NCBI GenBank assembly: GCA_003165095.1
Contig: PLSH01000066.1
Location: 60,505-66,514 of the forward strand
Direction of reading: 5' to 3'
Length of the DNA stretch: 6,010 nt
From: Acidobacteriaceae bacterium
Lineage (GTDB): Bacteria; Acidobacteriota; Terriglobia; Terriglobales; Acidobacteriaceae
Position 1 is the first letter of the stretch. The number at the start of each line of letters is the position of its first letter. A model generated the notes under the pieces. That model was given only the letters and a program-made list of their open reading frames with translations, made no database searches and was not told the origin of the DNA. The position numbers and the translations under genes are program-made. Positions 1 through 5,988 of the stretch are shown here, piece by piece.

Positions 1-1782
1 GGCATCATCATCGCCTCCTACCTGCCGATCTTCACTTTGCAGGCAGTCGAGGGCCGGCTCTTCAAACCGATGGCATGGACAGTCTGCTTCGCCCTCTTTG
101 GAGCGCTGATCTTTGCCATGCTGGTGGCCCCGGTCGCGGGACTGGTTCTCTACAAAAACGGCGCAAAGGAGTGGAGAAACCCGCTGATGGAGTGGCTGAC
201 TGACCACTACCGAAACACGGTGCGCACCGCAATCATCCATCGCTACTGGACTCTGGGCATTGCCACAGCCCTTTTTGCTTTTGCCGTTTACCTCGCTGTC
301 GGCGGACCCATCGGTTCCGAGTTTCTGCCCCATCTAGACGAAGGCTCCATCTGGGTGCGCGGCACGCTGCCTCCCAGCGAAGGCCCCACTGCCAGCATCG
401 ACTTCACCAACAGGGCGCGTTTGGTGATGGCCTCGTTCCCTGAGGTAACACAGGTGGTCAGCCAGACCGGGCGTCCCGACGACGGCACCGACACTACCGG
501 CTTCTTCGACACTGAATATTTTGTCGACCTCAAACCCATGAATCAGTGGCGTCCCGTTTTTCACCAGAAGAAGGACCTGCTGATCGGGGCCATGGACGAA
601 CAATTGCAAAAGTTCCCCGGCGTCATCTGGAACTACTCTCAGCCCATCTCCGACAACATGGAAGAGGCAGTCTCCGGTGTCAAGGGCGAGTTGGCCGTGA
701 AGCTCTACGGCAGCGACCTGCGCACTCTCGAACAAACCGCAGACCTGATTCAGGCGCAGATGGCCACGGTAAAGGGTATCGAGGACCTGGGCATCTTCCG
801 CATCATCGGCCAGCCCAATCTCAACTACGCTGTGGACCGCGATGCGGCGGCGCGCTGGGGCATCAACGTCTCCGACATTCAGGATGCCATTCAGACCGCG
901 GCCGGCTCCAATGCGCTCACCCAGGTGCAGCAGGGCGAGGCCCGATTTGACGTGACGCTTCGCTATCAAAAGCAATACAGGGATACGCGCGAGGAGATTG
1001 GGGATATCCGATTGCTGGCTCCCTCAGGCGAACGCGTCTCGCTTGCGCAGCTAACCAAAGTCTCCACCGACGATGGCGCCGAGGAGATTTATCGCGAGGG
1101 CGGTGAGCGCTACATCGCCATCAAATACTCCGTGCGGGGTCGCGACCTGGGTTCTACCGTCGAGGAAGCGATCAAGAAAGTCACCACCAACATAACCCTC
1201 CCCACCGGCTATCACCTGGAGTGGGCCGGCGAGTTTGAAAGCCAGCAGCGCGCCAACCGGCGCATGGATCTCGTGGTGCCGATTACCGTTCTGGTGATCT
1301 TCCTGATCCTCTACACCATGTTCCGCTCTTCCAAGTGGGCGGTGCTGATCCTGGTGAGCGTCGTCCTGGCCTCGGTCGGCGGTCCGCTGGCGCTGTTCAT
1401 CACCCACACCAATTTCTCCGTCTCCTCGGCAGTTGGGTTCCTTGCTCTGTTCGGTGTGTCGGTGGAGATCGGCGTGATTATGCTCGAGTACATCAACCAA
1501 CTGCGCGCCAAAGGAAATTCAATTATCGAAGCGGCGGTCGACGGCGCCGTTCTCCGTCTGCGCGCAATCATGATGACCATGCTGGTGGCTACTCTTGGGT
1601 TGTTGCCGGCGGCACTTTCTCACGCCATCGGATCCGATTCGCAGCGCCCCTTTGCCATCGTCATCGTCGGGGGACTTATCACCAACCTGCTCATCAGCGT
1701 TTTTCTCCTGCCGACGCTCTATGTGTGGGTAGCGCGGCCAGACGACATACTTCCCGCCACCGAATCCTCTGAGGAGGTCTAG
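1..1782 (+). CDS. czcA: CzcA/CusA-family heavy-metal RND efflux pump, C-terminal part (5' end outside window)
   Basis: This is the inner-membrane proton-driven subunit of a tripartite CzcCBA/CusCBA-type metal exporter. The frame is open from base 1, so the gene starts upstream. 593 residues are visible of a family length of about 1,050. It opens with the family signature YLPIFTLQAVEGRLFKPMA. Two membrane segments follow (about residues 23-51 and 82-100), then the hallmark GSEFLPHLDEG (about 105-115). The second large periplasmic domain spans about 103-422, and five C-terminal membrane helices lie at about 423-441, 446-467, 475-498, 520-541 and 551-577. The DFG/DG proton-relay motif of TM4 would lie upstream and cannot be checked. 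The motif VSGVKGELAVKLYG resembles CzcA more than CusA, but the metal (Zn/Co/Cd/Ni versus Cu/Ag) cannot be fixed. A glutamate in TM10 (residue 489) is notable. The gene ends SSEEV-TAG with no partner gene following on this strand. Confidence 0.96.
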   Translation, partial: GIIIASYLPIFTLQAVEGRLFKPMAWTVCFALFGALIFAMLVAPVAGLVLYKNGAKEWRNPLMEWLTDHYRNTVRTAIIHRYWTLGIATALFAFAVYLAVGGPIGSEFLPHLDEGSIWVRGTLPPSEGPTASIDFTNRARLVMASFPEVTQVVSQTGRPDDGTDTTGFFDTEYFVDLKPMNQWRPVFHQKKDLLIGAMDEQLQKFPGVIWNYSQPISDNMEEAVSGVKGELAVKLYGSDLRTLEQTADLIQAQMATVKGIEDLGIFRIIGQPNLNYAVDRDAAARWGINVSDIQDAIQTAAGSNALTQVQQGEARFDVTLRYQKQYRDTREEIGDIRLLAPSGERVSLAQLTKVSTDDGAEEIYREGGERYIAIKYSVRGRDLGSTVEEAIKKVTTNITLPTGYHLEWAGEFESQQRANRRMDLVVPITVLVIFLILYTMFRSSKWAVLILVSVVLASVGGPLALFITHTNFSVSSAVGFLALFGVSVEIGVIMLEYINQLRAKGNSIIEAAVDGAVLRLRAIMMTMLVATLGLLPAALSHAIGSDSQRPFAIVIVGGLITNLLISVFLLPTLYVWVARPDDILPATESSEEV

Positions 1783-1859
1783 CGGCCTACCGGTATCTCA
1801 AGTTGTCTCGCCGGGAGCTTGCCGGTTCCCGGCAATCCATAAATGAAGATCAGCCTCAT
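1779..1859 (-). pseudogene. N-terminal remnant of a P-loop (Walker A) ATPase/kinase-like gene
   Basis: A minus-strand ATG (1859-1857), 8 bp beyond the permease stop codon, opens 26 codons ending in TAG. The first residues, MRLIFIYGLPGTGK, form a beta-strand followed by a Walker A loop. They match, from memory, the N-terminus of a widespread small P-loop family (shikimate-kinase-like, typically IYGPPGxGKLTVARELA...TGY). The next residues (LPARQLEIPVGR) look like a degraded version of that helix, with about one residue lost before ALA/ARxL and another near the end. The frame then stops exactly at the 3' end of the opposing czcA; the two stop codons share CTAG. Intact members are several times longer and carry Walker B and base/phosphate-binding regions, which are absent here. 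A GAGGAG lies 11 nt upstream, inside the end of the permease gene. I read it as a truncated gene. A real 26-residue peptide is possible but unlikely. Confidence 0.6.
1810..1833. other. Inverted repeat between convergent genes
   Basis: GCCGGGA (1810-1816) and TCCCGGC (1827-1833) form a perfect 7-bp stem with a 10-nt loop, between the ends of czcA and the opposing permease gene. Neither strand has a U-run after the stem, so it is not a classic intrinsic terminator. It could still slow polymerase or protect transcript ends. It coincides with the Walker A codons of the P-loop remnant, so the symmetry may simply be inherited from that coding sequence. Confidence 0.3.
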
Positions 1860-1867
1860 TGGGTCCG

Positions 1868-4459
1868 CTACTCCTCGCGCAACACTTCCAACGGCCTGAG
1901 GCCGAGAATTCTGTAACTCGCAATCCAGCCCGTAGCCGTGGCCAGCACCGCTGTTCCGACCAGCGCCAGCATCGTTGCTCCCCACTCGATGTGGAAGCCT
2001 ATATCCAGCCTGTGCAGCAACACGCGCGTGAGCAGGTTGGCGAAGACCACGCCCACGGCGCCGGCCAGCAGGCCCAGCACGCTGAATTCCACGCTGAAGG
2101 TGCGCACAATCCGCATCCGCGTCGCGCCCAGTGTCTTCAACACCACGGCTTCGCGCATGCGCCGGAACCGCGTGCTGGCAATGCTCGAGGCGAGAATCAT
2201 GAGGCCAGCGAGAATTGAGAATCCCGCCAGCAGCCGGACCACAAACGTAATCTGATCGACCACGCTCTCAATCCGCTCCAGCACGTCGGCCACATTGATG
2301 ACCGTGATGGTGGGATAGGCCGCAAACAGACCGCGTTCCATGGTCCCAACCTGCTTGGGATCGATGTGCGCGCCGCCGTACCAGGTGGATGGCTGCCCAT
2401 TGACCAGGCCTGAAGGCACGACGAACTCGACACGCGCGCCCAGGTGCTGGCCATCCGAGCGGTAAACTGCGCCCACTTTGAGCGGCGTGGCCGTGCCACC
2501 CAATTCCAACTCCACCGCCGAGCCCACGCCGAGGTGCAGCCGCCGGGCCACGCCTTCATCCACGGCAAGCTCGGCCGCGCCCGCGTCCTTCCACCATGCG
2601 CCCTGCGTGATTTTGTCGCCCTCGGGCGGCACGTCGGCCCAGCTCAGTTCGGCGCTCTCCAGCATCCGCAGGGGAAAGTGCTGCCCTTTCAGTTGTTCTA
2701 CCGGCTGGCCATTGATTGAGACAAAGCGGCCCATCACCACTGGAATCACATCGAGCGGCTGGGTTACACCCGGCTGATGGGCGAAGAACGCCTTCACTCC
2801 CGCAACCTCGTCGGTGCGCACATCGGCCAGAAATATATTGGGCAGTTTTGGCGAAGCCGTCTCACGCAGGTCGCGCAAAAGATCGGCCTGGATGAGATAA
2901 ACGGCCAGGATCAGCATGACTCCGGTACCAAGCGCAGCCAGAACCGGCGCCGACTGGTTTCCCGGCCGGTAAAGGTTGGCCAGTCCGTGGCGCAGAAAAG
3001 AAGGCAGAGCCAGGCGCGTTCTGTTCAACAACAATCGGAGTGCGAATAGCAGGGATCCGGCCAGAATGAGGAGCACAACCAGCGCCGCTGCAAATGCGGC
3101 CGCGAATCTCACCCCCACGGCCGCCGAATCGGACAATGCCCAGGCAATGCCGATCAGAGGCAGAACAAGCCCCACGGAAAGAAGCAGTTGCGGCCAACGC
3201 TTCAACCAGCGTTCGAAGAACCCGCGCGAACCGCCTGACCCTTGCTCCACTAGCCTGCGCAACACTAGCACCGGCCTCACGCCACGCACGTCCAGCAGCG
3301 GCGGCAGGCAGAACAACAGCGTGGTCAGCAGCCCTGTGCCGAGCCCGGCGAGCGCCGATTGCCAGGGAAACCCGAGGACCGCATGAATCGGCAGCAGGTT
3401 TCCGAATGCGGAAGGCAGCGCCGCCATGACACCCACTCCCGCCGCGACGCCCACGAGCGCCCCGGCCAGTCCCAAACCGAGCGTCTGCAGAAGAAAAATC
3501 CGCAGCAAATCGCCCGATCCGGCTCCCATGGCCTTCAAAATGGCCAGCATATCCATCCGCTGTTCCAGGTGCGCGTGCATCGCCATGGCCACGCCGATAG
3601 CGCCCAGCACCATGGCCACCAGGCAGATCAGGCTCAGGATCGACGTGGCATTGTCCAGCCCGCGCGTCAACGCCGGATTCCCTTCCCTGAAATCCATGAC
3701 CTGCGCGTCGGGAAGCGCAGTTTCCAGTTGACTGCGCACGGCCGCGGTTTCAGATTCAGCCGTCTGCCCGCGCGGCGCCTTGTCAGGCAGTTTCACCAGC
3801 AGGCGTTCGCTCGCCCGGCTCCCGGGAACCACCAGTCCGGTGCGCACAAGCGCATCCTGAGAGATCATCACCCTCGGACCCAGCCCGGCGCCGGCCGTGA
3901 TCCGGTCCGGCTCCTGCTCGAGCACGGCCGCGATGGTGAACGTGCGGCCGCCGAGCCGGAGCGTCTGGCCCACATGCGCATTCAGCCGAATCAGAAACTC
4001 ATCGGCCACCACTGCCGAGTCGCCCTGGAGCGCTTGGCTGAGGCTCATCGCCGGCTCCAATTCCGCAGTGCCGTAGTAGGGATACTCGCCCGGGTCGACG
4101 GCTTTCAATGAAACCAGCAACGGCACCGGGTCCTGCGGAACAGATGCCATGGAGATGGTTTCCGTGACCCAGGTGGACCGGATTCCGCCGGCATCCTGTT
4201 TCAAAGTGCCGGAGATTTTTGAACTTTCCTCAGCGGTTGGCGGGTGAAAGATGCGCGCGCTCAGGTCGGCGGCCATCAACGACCGCGCCTCGCCTGAAAG
4301 GGTACGTCGAAAACTGTCGCTCAATCCGCGCACGCCTACCAGAGCCGCCACGCCCACCGCGACGCTCAGCACGACGAAGCTGAATTTTCCGGGCGCTGAT
4401 TTCAAATCCCGCCAGCCTATGGCCGCGGCACGCCGCCAGCTCAACGCCCGCTTAGCCAT
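1868..4459 (-). CDS. ybbP: FtsX/MacB-type ABC transporter permease, YbbP-like
   Basis: This is an inner-membrane permease with two FtsX domains, 863 residues (E. coli YbbP is about 800). TM1 is at about residues 26-45, followed by a first MacB-type periplasmic domain (about 50-270). The first FtsX core (about 272-395) contains the coupling-helix motif KAMGAGSGDLLRIFLLQ (309-325). Central membrane segments lie at about 424-475 and 505-525, a second periplasmic domain at about 535-735, and a second FtsX core at about 736-850 with the matching KTLGATRMRIVRTFSVE (775-791). The C-terminus has the family-typical LRPLEVLREE. About ten helices fit the duplicated YbbP plan. It starts at an ATG inside the end of the ATPase gene, with GAGGA 5 nt upstream, so translation is probably coupled. 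Such type VII ABC systems usually do not move substrate through a channel; they transmit ATPase motion to the periplasm or act on envelope lipids. Known lookalikes are LolC/E and MacB, but the domain duplication and the adjoining tesA favour YbbP. Confidence 0.9.
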   Translation of the reverse strand: MAKRALSWRRAAAIGWRDLKSAPGKFSFVVLSVAVGVAALVGVRGLSDSFRRTLSGEARSLMAADLSARIFHPPTAEESSKISGTLKQDAGGIRSTWVTETISMASVPQDPVPLLVSLKAVDPGEYPYYGTAELEPAMSLSQALQGDSAVVADEFLIRLNAHVGQTLRLGGRTFTIAAVLEQEPDRITAGAGLGPRVMISQDALVRTGLVVPGSRASERLLVKLPDKAPRGQTAESETAAVRSQLETALPDAQVMDFREGNPALTRGLDNATSILSLICLVAMVLGAIGVAMAMHAHLEQRMDMLAILKAMGAGSGDLLRIFLLQTLGLGLAGALVGVAAGVGVMAALPSAFGNLLPIHAVLGFPWQSALAGLGTGLLTTLLFCLPPLLDVRGVRPVLVLRRLVEQGSGGSRGFFERWLKRWPQLLLSVGLVLPLIGIAWALSDSAAVGVRFAAAFAAALVVLLILAGSLLFALRLLLNRTRLALPSFLRHGLANLYRPGNQSAPVLAALGTGVMLILAVYLIQADLLRDLRETASPKLPNIFLADVRTDEVAGVKAFFAHQPGVTQPLDVIPVVMGRFVSINGQPVEQLKGQHFPLRMLESAELSWADVPPEGDKITQGAWWKDAGAAELAVDEGVARRLHLGVGSAVELELGGTATPLKVGAVYRSDGQHLGARVEFVVPSGLVNGQPSTWYGGAHIDPKQVGTMERGLFAAYPTITVINVADVLERIESVVDQITFVVRLLAGFSILAGLMILASSIASTRFRRMREAVVLKTLGATRMRIVRTFSVEFSVLGLLAGAVGVVFANLLTRVLLHRLDIGFHIEWGATMLALVGTAVLATATGWIASYRILGLRPLEVLREE

Positions 4460-5183
4460 GCTTTTCCTCGCTCGGGACGACTACCCTGCTCGAACCGCCG
4501 GTTTCCCACGTGCCCGGAAGCGTGTCTTCCACTACCAGACCATCCTTGAGCACAATTCTTCTGTCCGCCTGGCTTGCCACATCGGGATCGTGCGTCACCA
4601 GCACCAGCGTCGTGCCGGACTTTCGATTCCGTTCCAGCAGCAAATCCAGCACCAGCTTTCCATTCGCCGAGTCCAGGTTCCCGGTGGGCTCGTCGGCCAT
4701 GACAATGGGCGGCTCGACCACAAACGCCCGCGCCAGCGCCACGCGTTGCTGTTCACCGCCCGATAACTGCACCGGGTAGTGATCCAGCCGTTCGCCCAGC
4801 CCGACTTCGGCCAGCATCCGGCGCGCTTTCTCCAGACCGCTCCCCTCTTTGTTCAGTTCATAAGGCAACAGCACATTCTCAAGCGCGGTGAGCGTCTGGA
4901 TGAGCTGGTACGACTGAAAGACAAAACCGATCTTCTGCCCCCGCACCGCGGACAGCTCCGACTCGACCAGGTTGTGAATCGGTATGCCATCCAGCCAGAT
5001 CTCACCGGCGCTGGGGGTATCCAGCCCAGCCAGCAGGCCAAGCAAGGTGCTTTTTCCGCTGCCGCTGGCACCCAAAATGGCAACAAACTGCCCAGCCGGA
5101 ATCAGCAGCGAAATCCCTCTCAGGATCTCAACCCTCCGCGCGCCATTCTGGATCCACTTCCTCGCATCGCGAACTTCGATCAC
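4452..5183 (-). CDS. ybbA: ABC transporter ATP-binding protein, YbbA-like (LolD/MacB group)
   Basis: This is a cytoplasmic ATPase of 243 residues that powers the YbbP-like permease. All nucleotide-binding motifs are intact: Walker A GASGSGKST (38-46), Q-loop Gln90 in VFQSYQL, signature LSGGEQQ (140-146), Walker B IVMADE (160-165, catalytic Glu165), D-loop NLD (169-171) and switch His198 in VTHD. The sequence between Q-loop and signature (LTALENVLLPYEL) is typical of the LolD/MacB/YbbA group. The C-terminal tail after about residue 215 is rich in Gly, Ser and Glu, is slightly longer than in E. coli YbbA (228 residues), and looks disordered. The start is GTG (5183-5181), supported by a strong AGGAGGG 5 nt upstream and by alignment of MIEVRDA with family N-termini. 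The stop codon lies inside the permease start: the two genes share 8 bp (ATGGCTAA). It is the promoter-proximal gene of the operon. Confidence 0.95.
   Translation of the reverse strand: MIEVRDARKWIQNGARRVEILRGISLLIPAGQFVAILGASGSGKSTLLGLLAGLDTPSAGEIWLDGIPIHNLVESELSAVRGQKIGFVFQSYQLIQTLTALENVLLPYELNKEGSGLEKARRMLAEVGLGERLDHYPVQLSGGEQQRVALARAFVVEPPIVMADEPTGNLDSANGKLVLDLLLERNRKSGTTLVLVTHDPDVASQADRRIVLKDGLVVEDTLPGTWETGGSSRVVVPSEEKHG
4465..4469 (-). promoter_or_regulatory. Ribosome binding site of the permease gene
   Basis: GAGGA on the minus strand lies 5 nt before the permease ATG, within the last codons of the ATPase gene. It decides the ATG at 4459-4457 as the start, and with the 8-bp gene overlap it indicates coupled translation. 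Confidence 0.7.
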
Positions 5184-5235
5184 CCGTACCCTCCTGATTG
5201 CCTTAGCCTGCTCCCCGTTCCACTAAACTATTCTG
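5184..5235. promoter_or_regulatory. Divergent intergenic region with probable overlapping ybbA and tesA promoters
   Basis: These 52 bp separate the two divergent GTG-starting genes. The only AT-rich island is TAAACTATT (5224-5232). On the plus strand TAAACT (5224-5229) matches 4 of 6 bases of TATAAT and ends 6 nt before the tesA start codon. On the minus strand TAGTTT (5230-5225) could serve ybbA. A -35-like TTGCCT (5198-5203) exists on the plus strand, but its 20-bp spacing to TAAACT is poor. TCCAC (5219-5223) and GTGGA (5236-5240) form a short inverted repeat around the island. The promoter calls are inferred from position and composition only. Confidence 0.4.
5189..5195 (-). promoter_or_regulatory. 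Ribosome binding site of the ATPase gene (supports a GTG start)
   Basis: AGGAGGG on the minus strand lies 5 nt upstream of the GTG at 5183-5181, a near-perfect match to the 16S anti-Shine-Dalgarno. No ATG lies nearby in frame, so this site fixes GTG as the ybbA start. Confidence 0.8.
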
Positions 5236-5865
5236 GTGGACGTTCGCCGCGCACTTCTCGTTTCAATCGCAGTGTTTCTTTTCTTCGCCCGGTCTCTTCC
5301 GGCGGCCGATTCCCGCGTCCTGATCTGCTACGGAGACAGCATTACCGCCGGCTACGGCCTCGATGAAGGGCAGGCCTACCCTGACTTTCTTCAGCACGAC
5401 CTTGACGCCCAGGCCCTCCACTACAAGGTGCTTAACCGGGGTACCAGCGGCGCCACCACCAAGGACGCGCTCGCGAATCTTCCCTCGATTCTGGCCCTGC
5501 ACCCTGACGCTGTCGTGGTCGAATTCGGCGGCAACGACGGCCTGCGCGGCCTTCCCCTGGAAGAAACCCGCCGCAACCTCGATCAGATCCTCACCGCGCT
5601 CGAAGCCGCGCACATCAAAGTCCTGCTGGCGGGCATCACGCTGCCGCCGAACTACGGGCCCGACTATATCCAGTCCTTCCAGCAACTTTTCCGCACCCTC
5701 GCCACTCACCACCACGTCGCCTTTGTGCCCATGATTTACAAAGACCTGATTCCAGTCCCCGGCAGCATCCAGCCCGACGGCATTCATCCCACCGCCAAAG
5801 GCTCCGCAATCCTGGCAAAAACCCTGCTCCCGGCGCTGAGGGCGATGCTTAAAGGCAGGGAATAG
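5236..5865 (+). CDS. tesA: Exported SGNH/GDSL esterase, TesA-like (acyl-CoA thioesterase I / lysophospholipase L1)
   Basis: This 209-residue hydrolase is of the usual TesA size. An N-terminal signal peptide is clear: basic MDVRR, a hydrophobic stretch at about residues 6-18, and probable cleavage near SLPAA/D at residues 23-25. The mature enzyme is therefore probably periplasmic, with no lipobox cysteine. All four SGNH blocks are present: GDS with nucleophile Ser35 (block I), Gly72 in RGTSGATT (block II), GGND with Asn100 (block III), and DGIHP with Asp181 and His184 (block V). Expected activity is hydrolysis of acyl thioesters, lysophospholipids or other esters; the natural substrate is unknown here. 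The start is GTG at 5236. No Shine-Dalgarno lies upstream, and no other start keeps the signal peptide, so the message may be leaderless. The last two codons and the TAG stop are formed by the first unit of a heptamer repeat. It lies divergent to ybbA-ybbP, as in E. coli. Confidence 0.93.
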   Translation: MDVRRALLVSIAVFLFFARSLPAADSRVLICYGDSITAGYGLDEGQAYPDFLQHDLDAQALHYKVLNRGTSGATTKDALANLPSILALHPDAVVVEFGGNDGLRGLPLEETRRNLDQILTALEAAHIKVLLAGITLPPNYGPDYIQSFQQLFRTLATHHHVAFVPMIYKDLIPVPGSIQPDGIHPTAKGSAILAKTLLPALRAMLKGRE

Positions 5866-5878
5866 GGAATAGGGGATA
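5857..5878 (+). repeat. Left AGGGAAT heptamer array (3 units)
   Basis: There are three tandem 7-bp units, AGGGAAT, AGGGAAT and AGGGGAT, plus one extra A. The first unit contains the last codons and the stop codon of tesA. The array matches the reverse complement of the array at 5989-6010 at 21 of 22 positions; the difference is in unit 3 (G for A). Confidence 0.9.
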
Positions 5879-5884
5879 GAAAAG

Positions 5885-5915
5885 CCGGGTTGTCTGCTCC
5901 CCGGTGGATTTGTTT
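5885..5915 (+). terminator. Weak hairpin with T-rich tail after tesA
   Basis: CCGGG (5885-5889) and CCCGG (5900-5904) can form a 5-bp GC stem with a 10-nt loop, 20 nt after the tesA stop. A broken T-rich stretch, TTTGTTT (5909-5915), follows a few bases later. The stem is short and the T-run is interrupted and displaced, so termination here is only a possibility. Confidence 0.25.
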
Positions 5916-5988
5916 CGAAATGCATGGCGCGGTAATTCAGCGTTTGTCTCGCACGCAGCGCAAATGCTCGCACAACCACAGAACGAAG

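Noticed and set aside
334..975. Long minus-strand open frame (213 codons) opposite czcA
   Set aside because: It is antisense to a strongly conserved RND pump, shows no recognisable domain, and has the composition expected of a shadow frame in GC-rich coding DNA.
1810..1833. Intrinsic terminator for czcA or ybbP
   Set aside because: The 7-bp stem is real, but neither strand has a following U-tract, and the symmetry overlaps Walker A codons of the remnant gene. It is kept only as an inverted repeat.
3359..4111. Plus-strand open frame of 250 codons opposite the permease
   Set aside because: Its translation is rich in Arg, His and Gln with no fold-like hydrophobic pattern. It lies wholly antisense to the permease, whose motifs and membrane helices are clear.
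5884..5975. tRNA or other structured RNA gene after tesA
   Set aside because: A TTCGAAA stretch resembles a T-loop, but no acceptor stem, anticodon arm or CCA end can be fitted around it.
5263..5979. Minus-strand open frame of 238 codons across tesA and the repeat region
   Set aside because: It is antisense to tesA, which has a complete set of SGNH catalytic blocks, and its start lies in the repeat-bounded non-coding segment. No family is recognisable.
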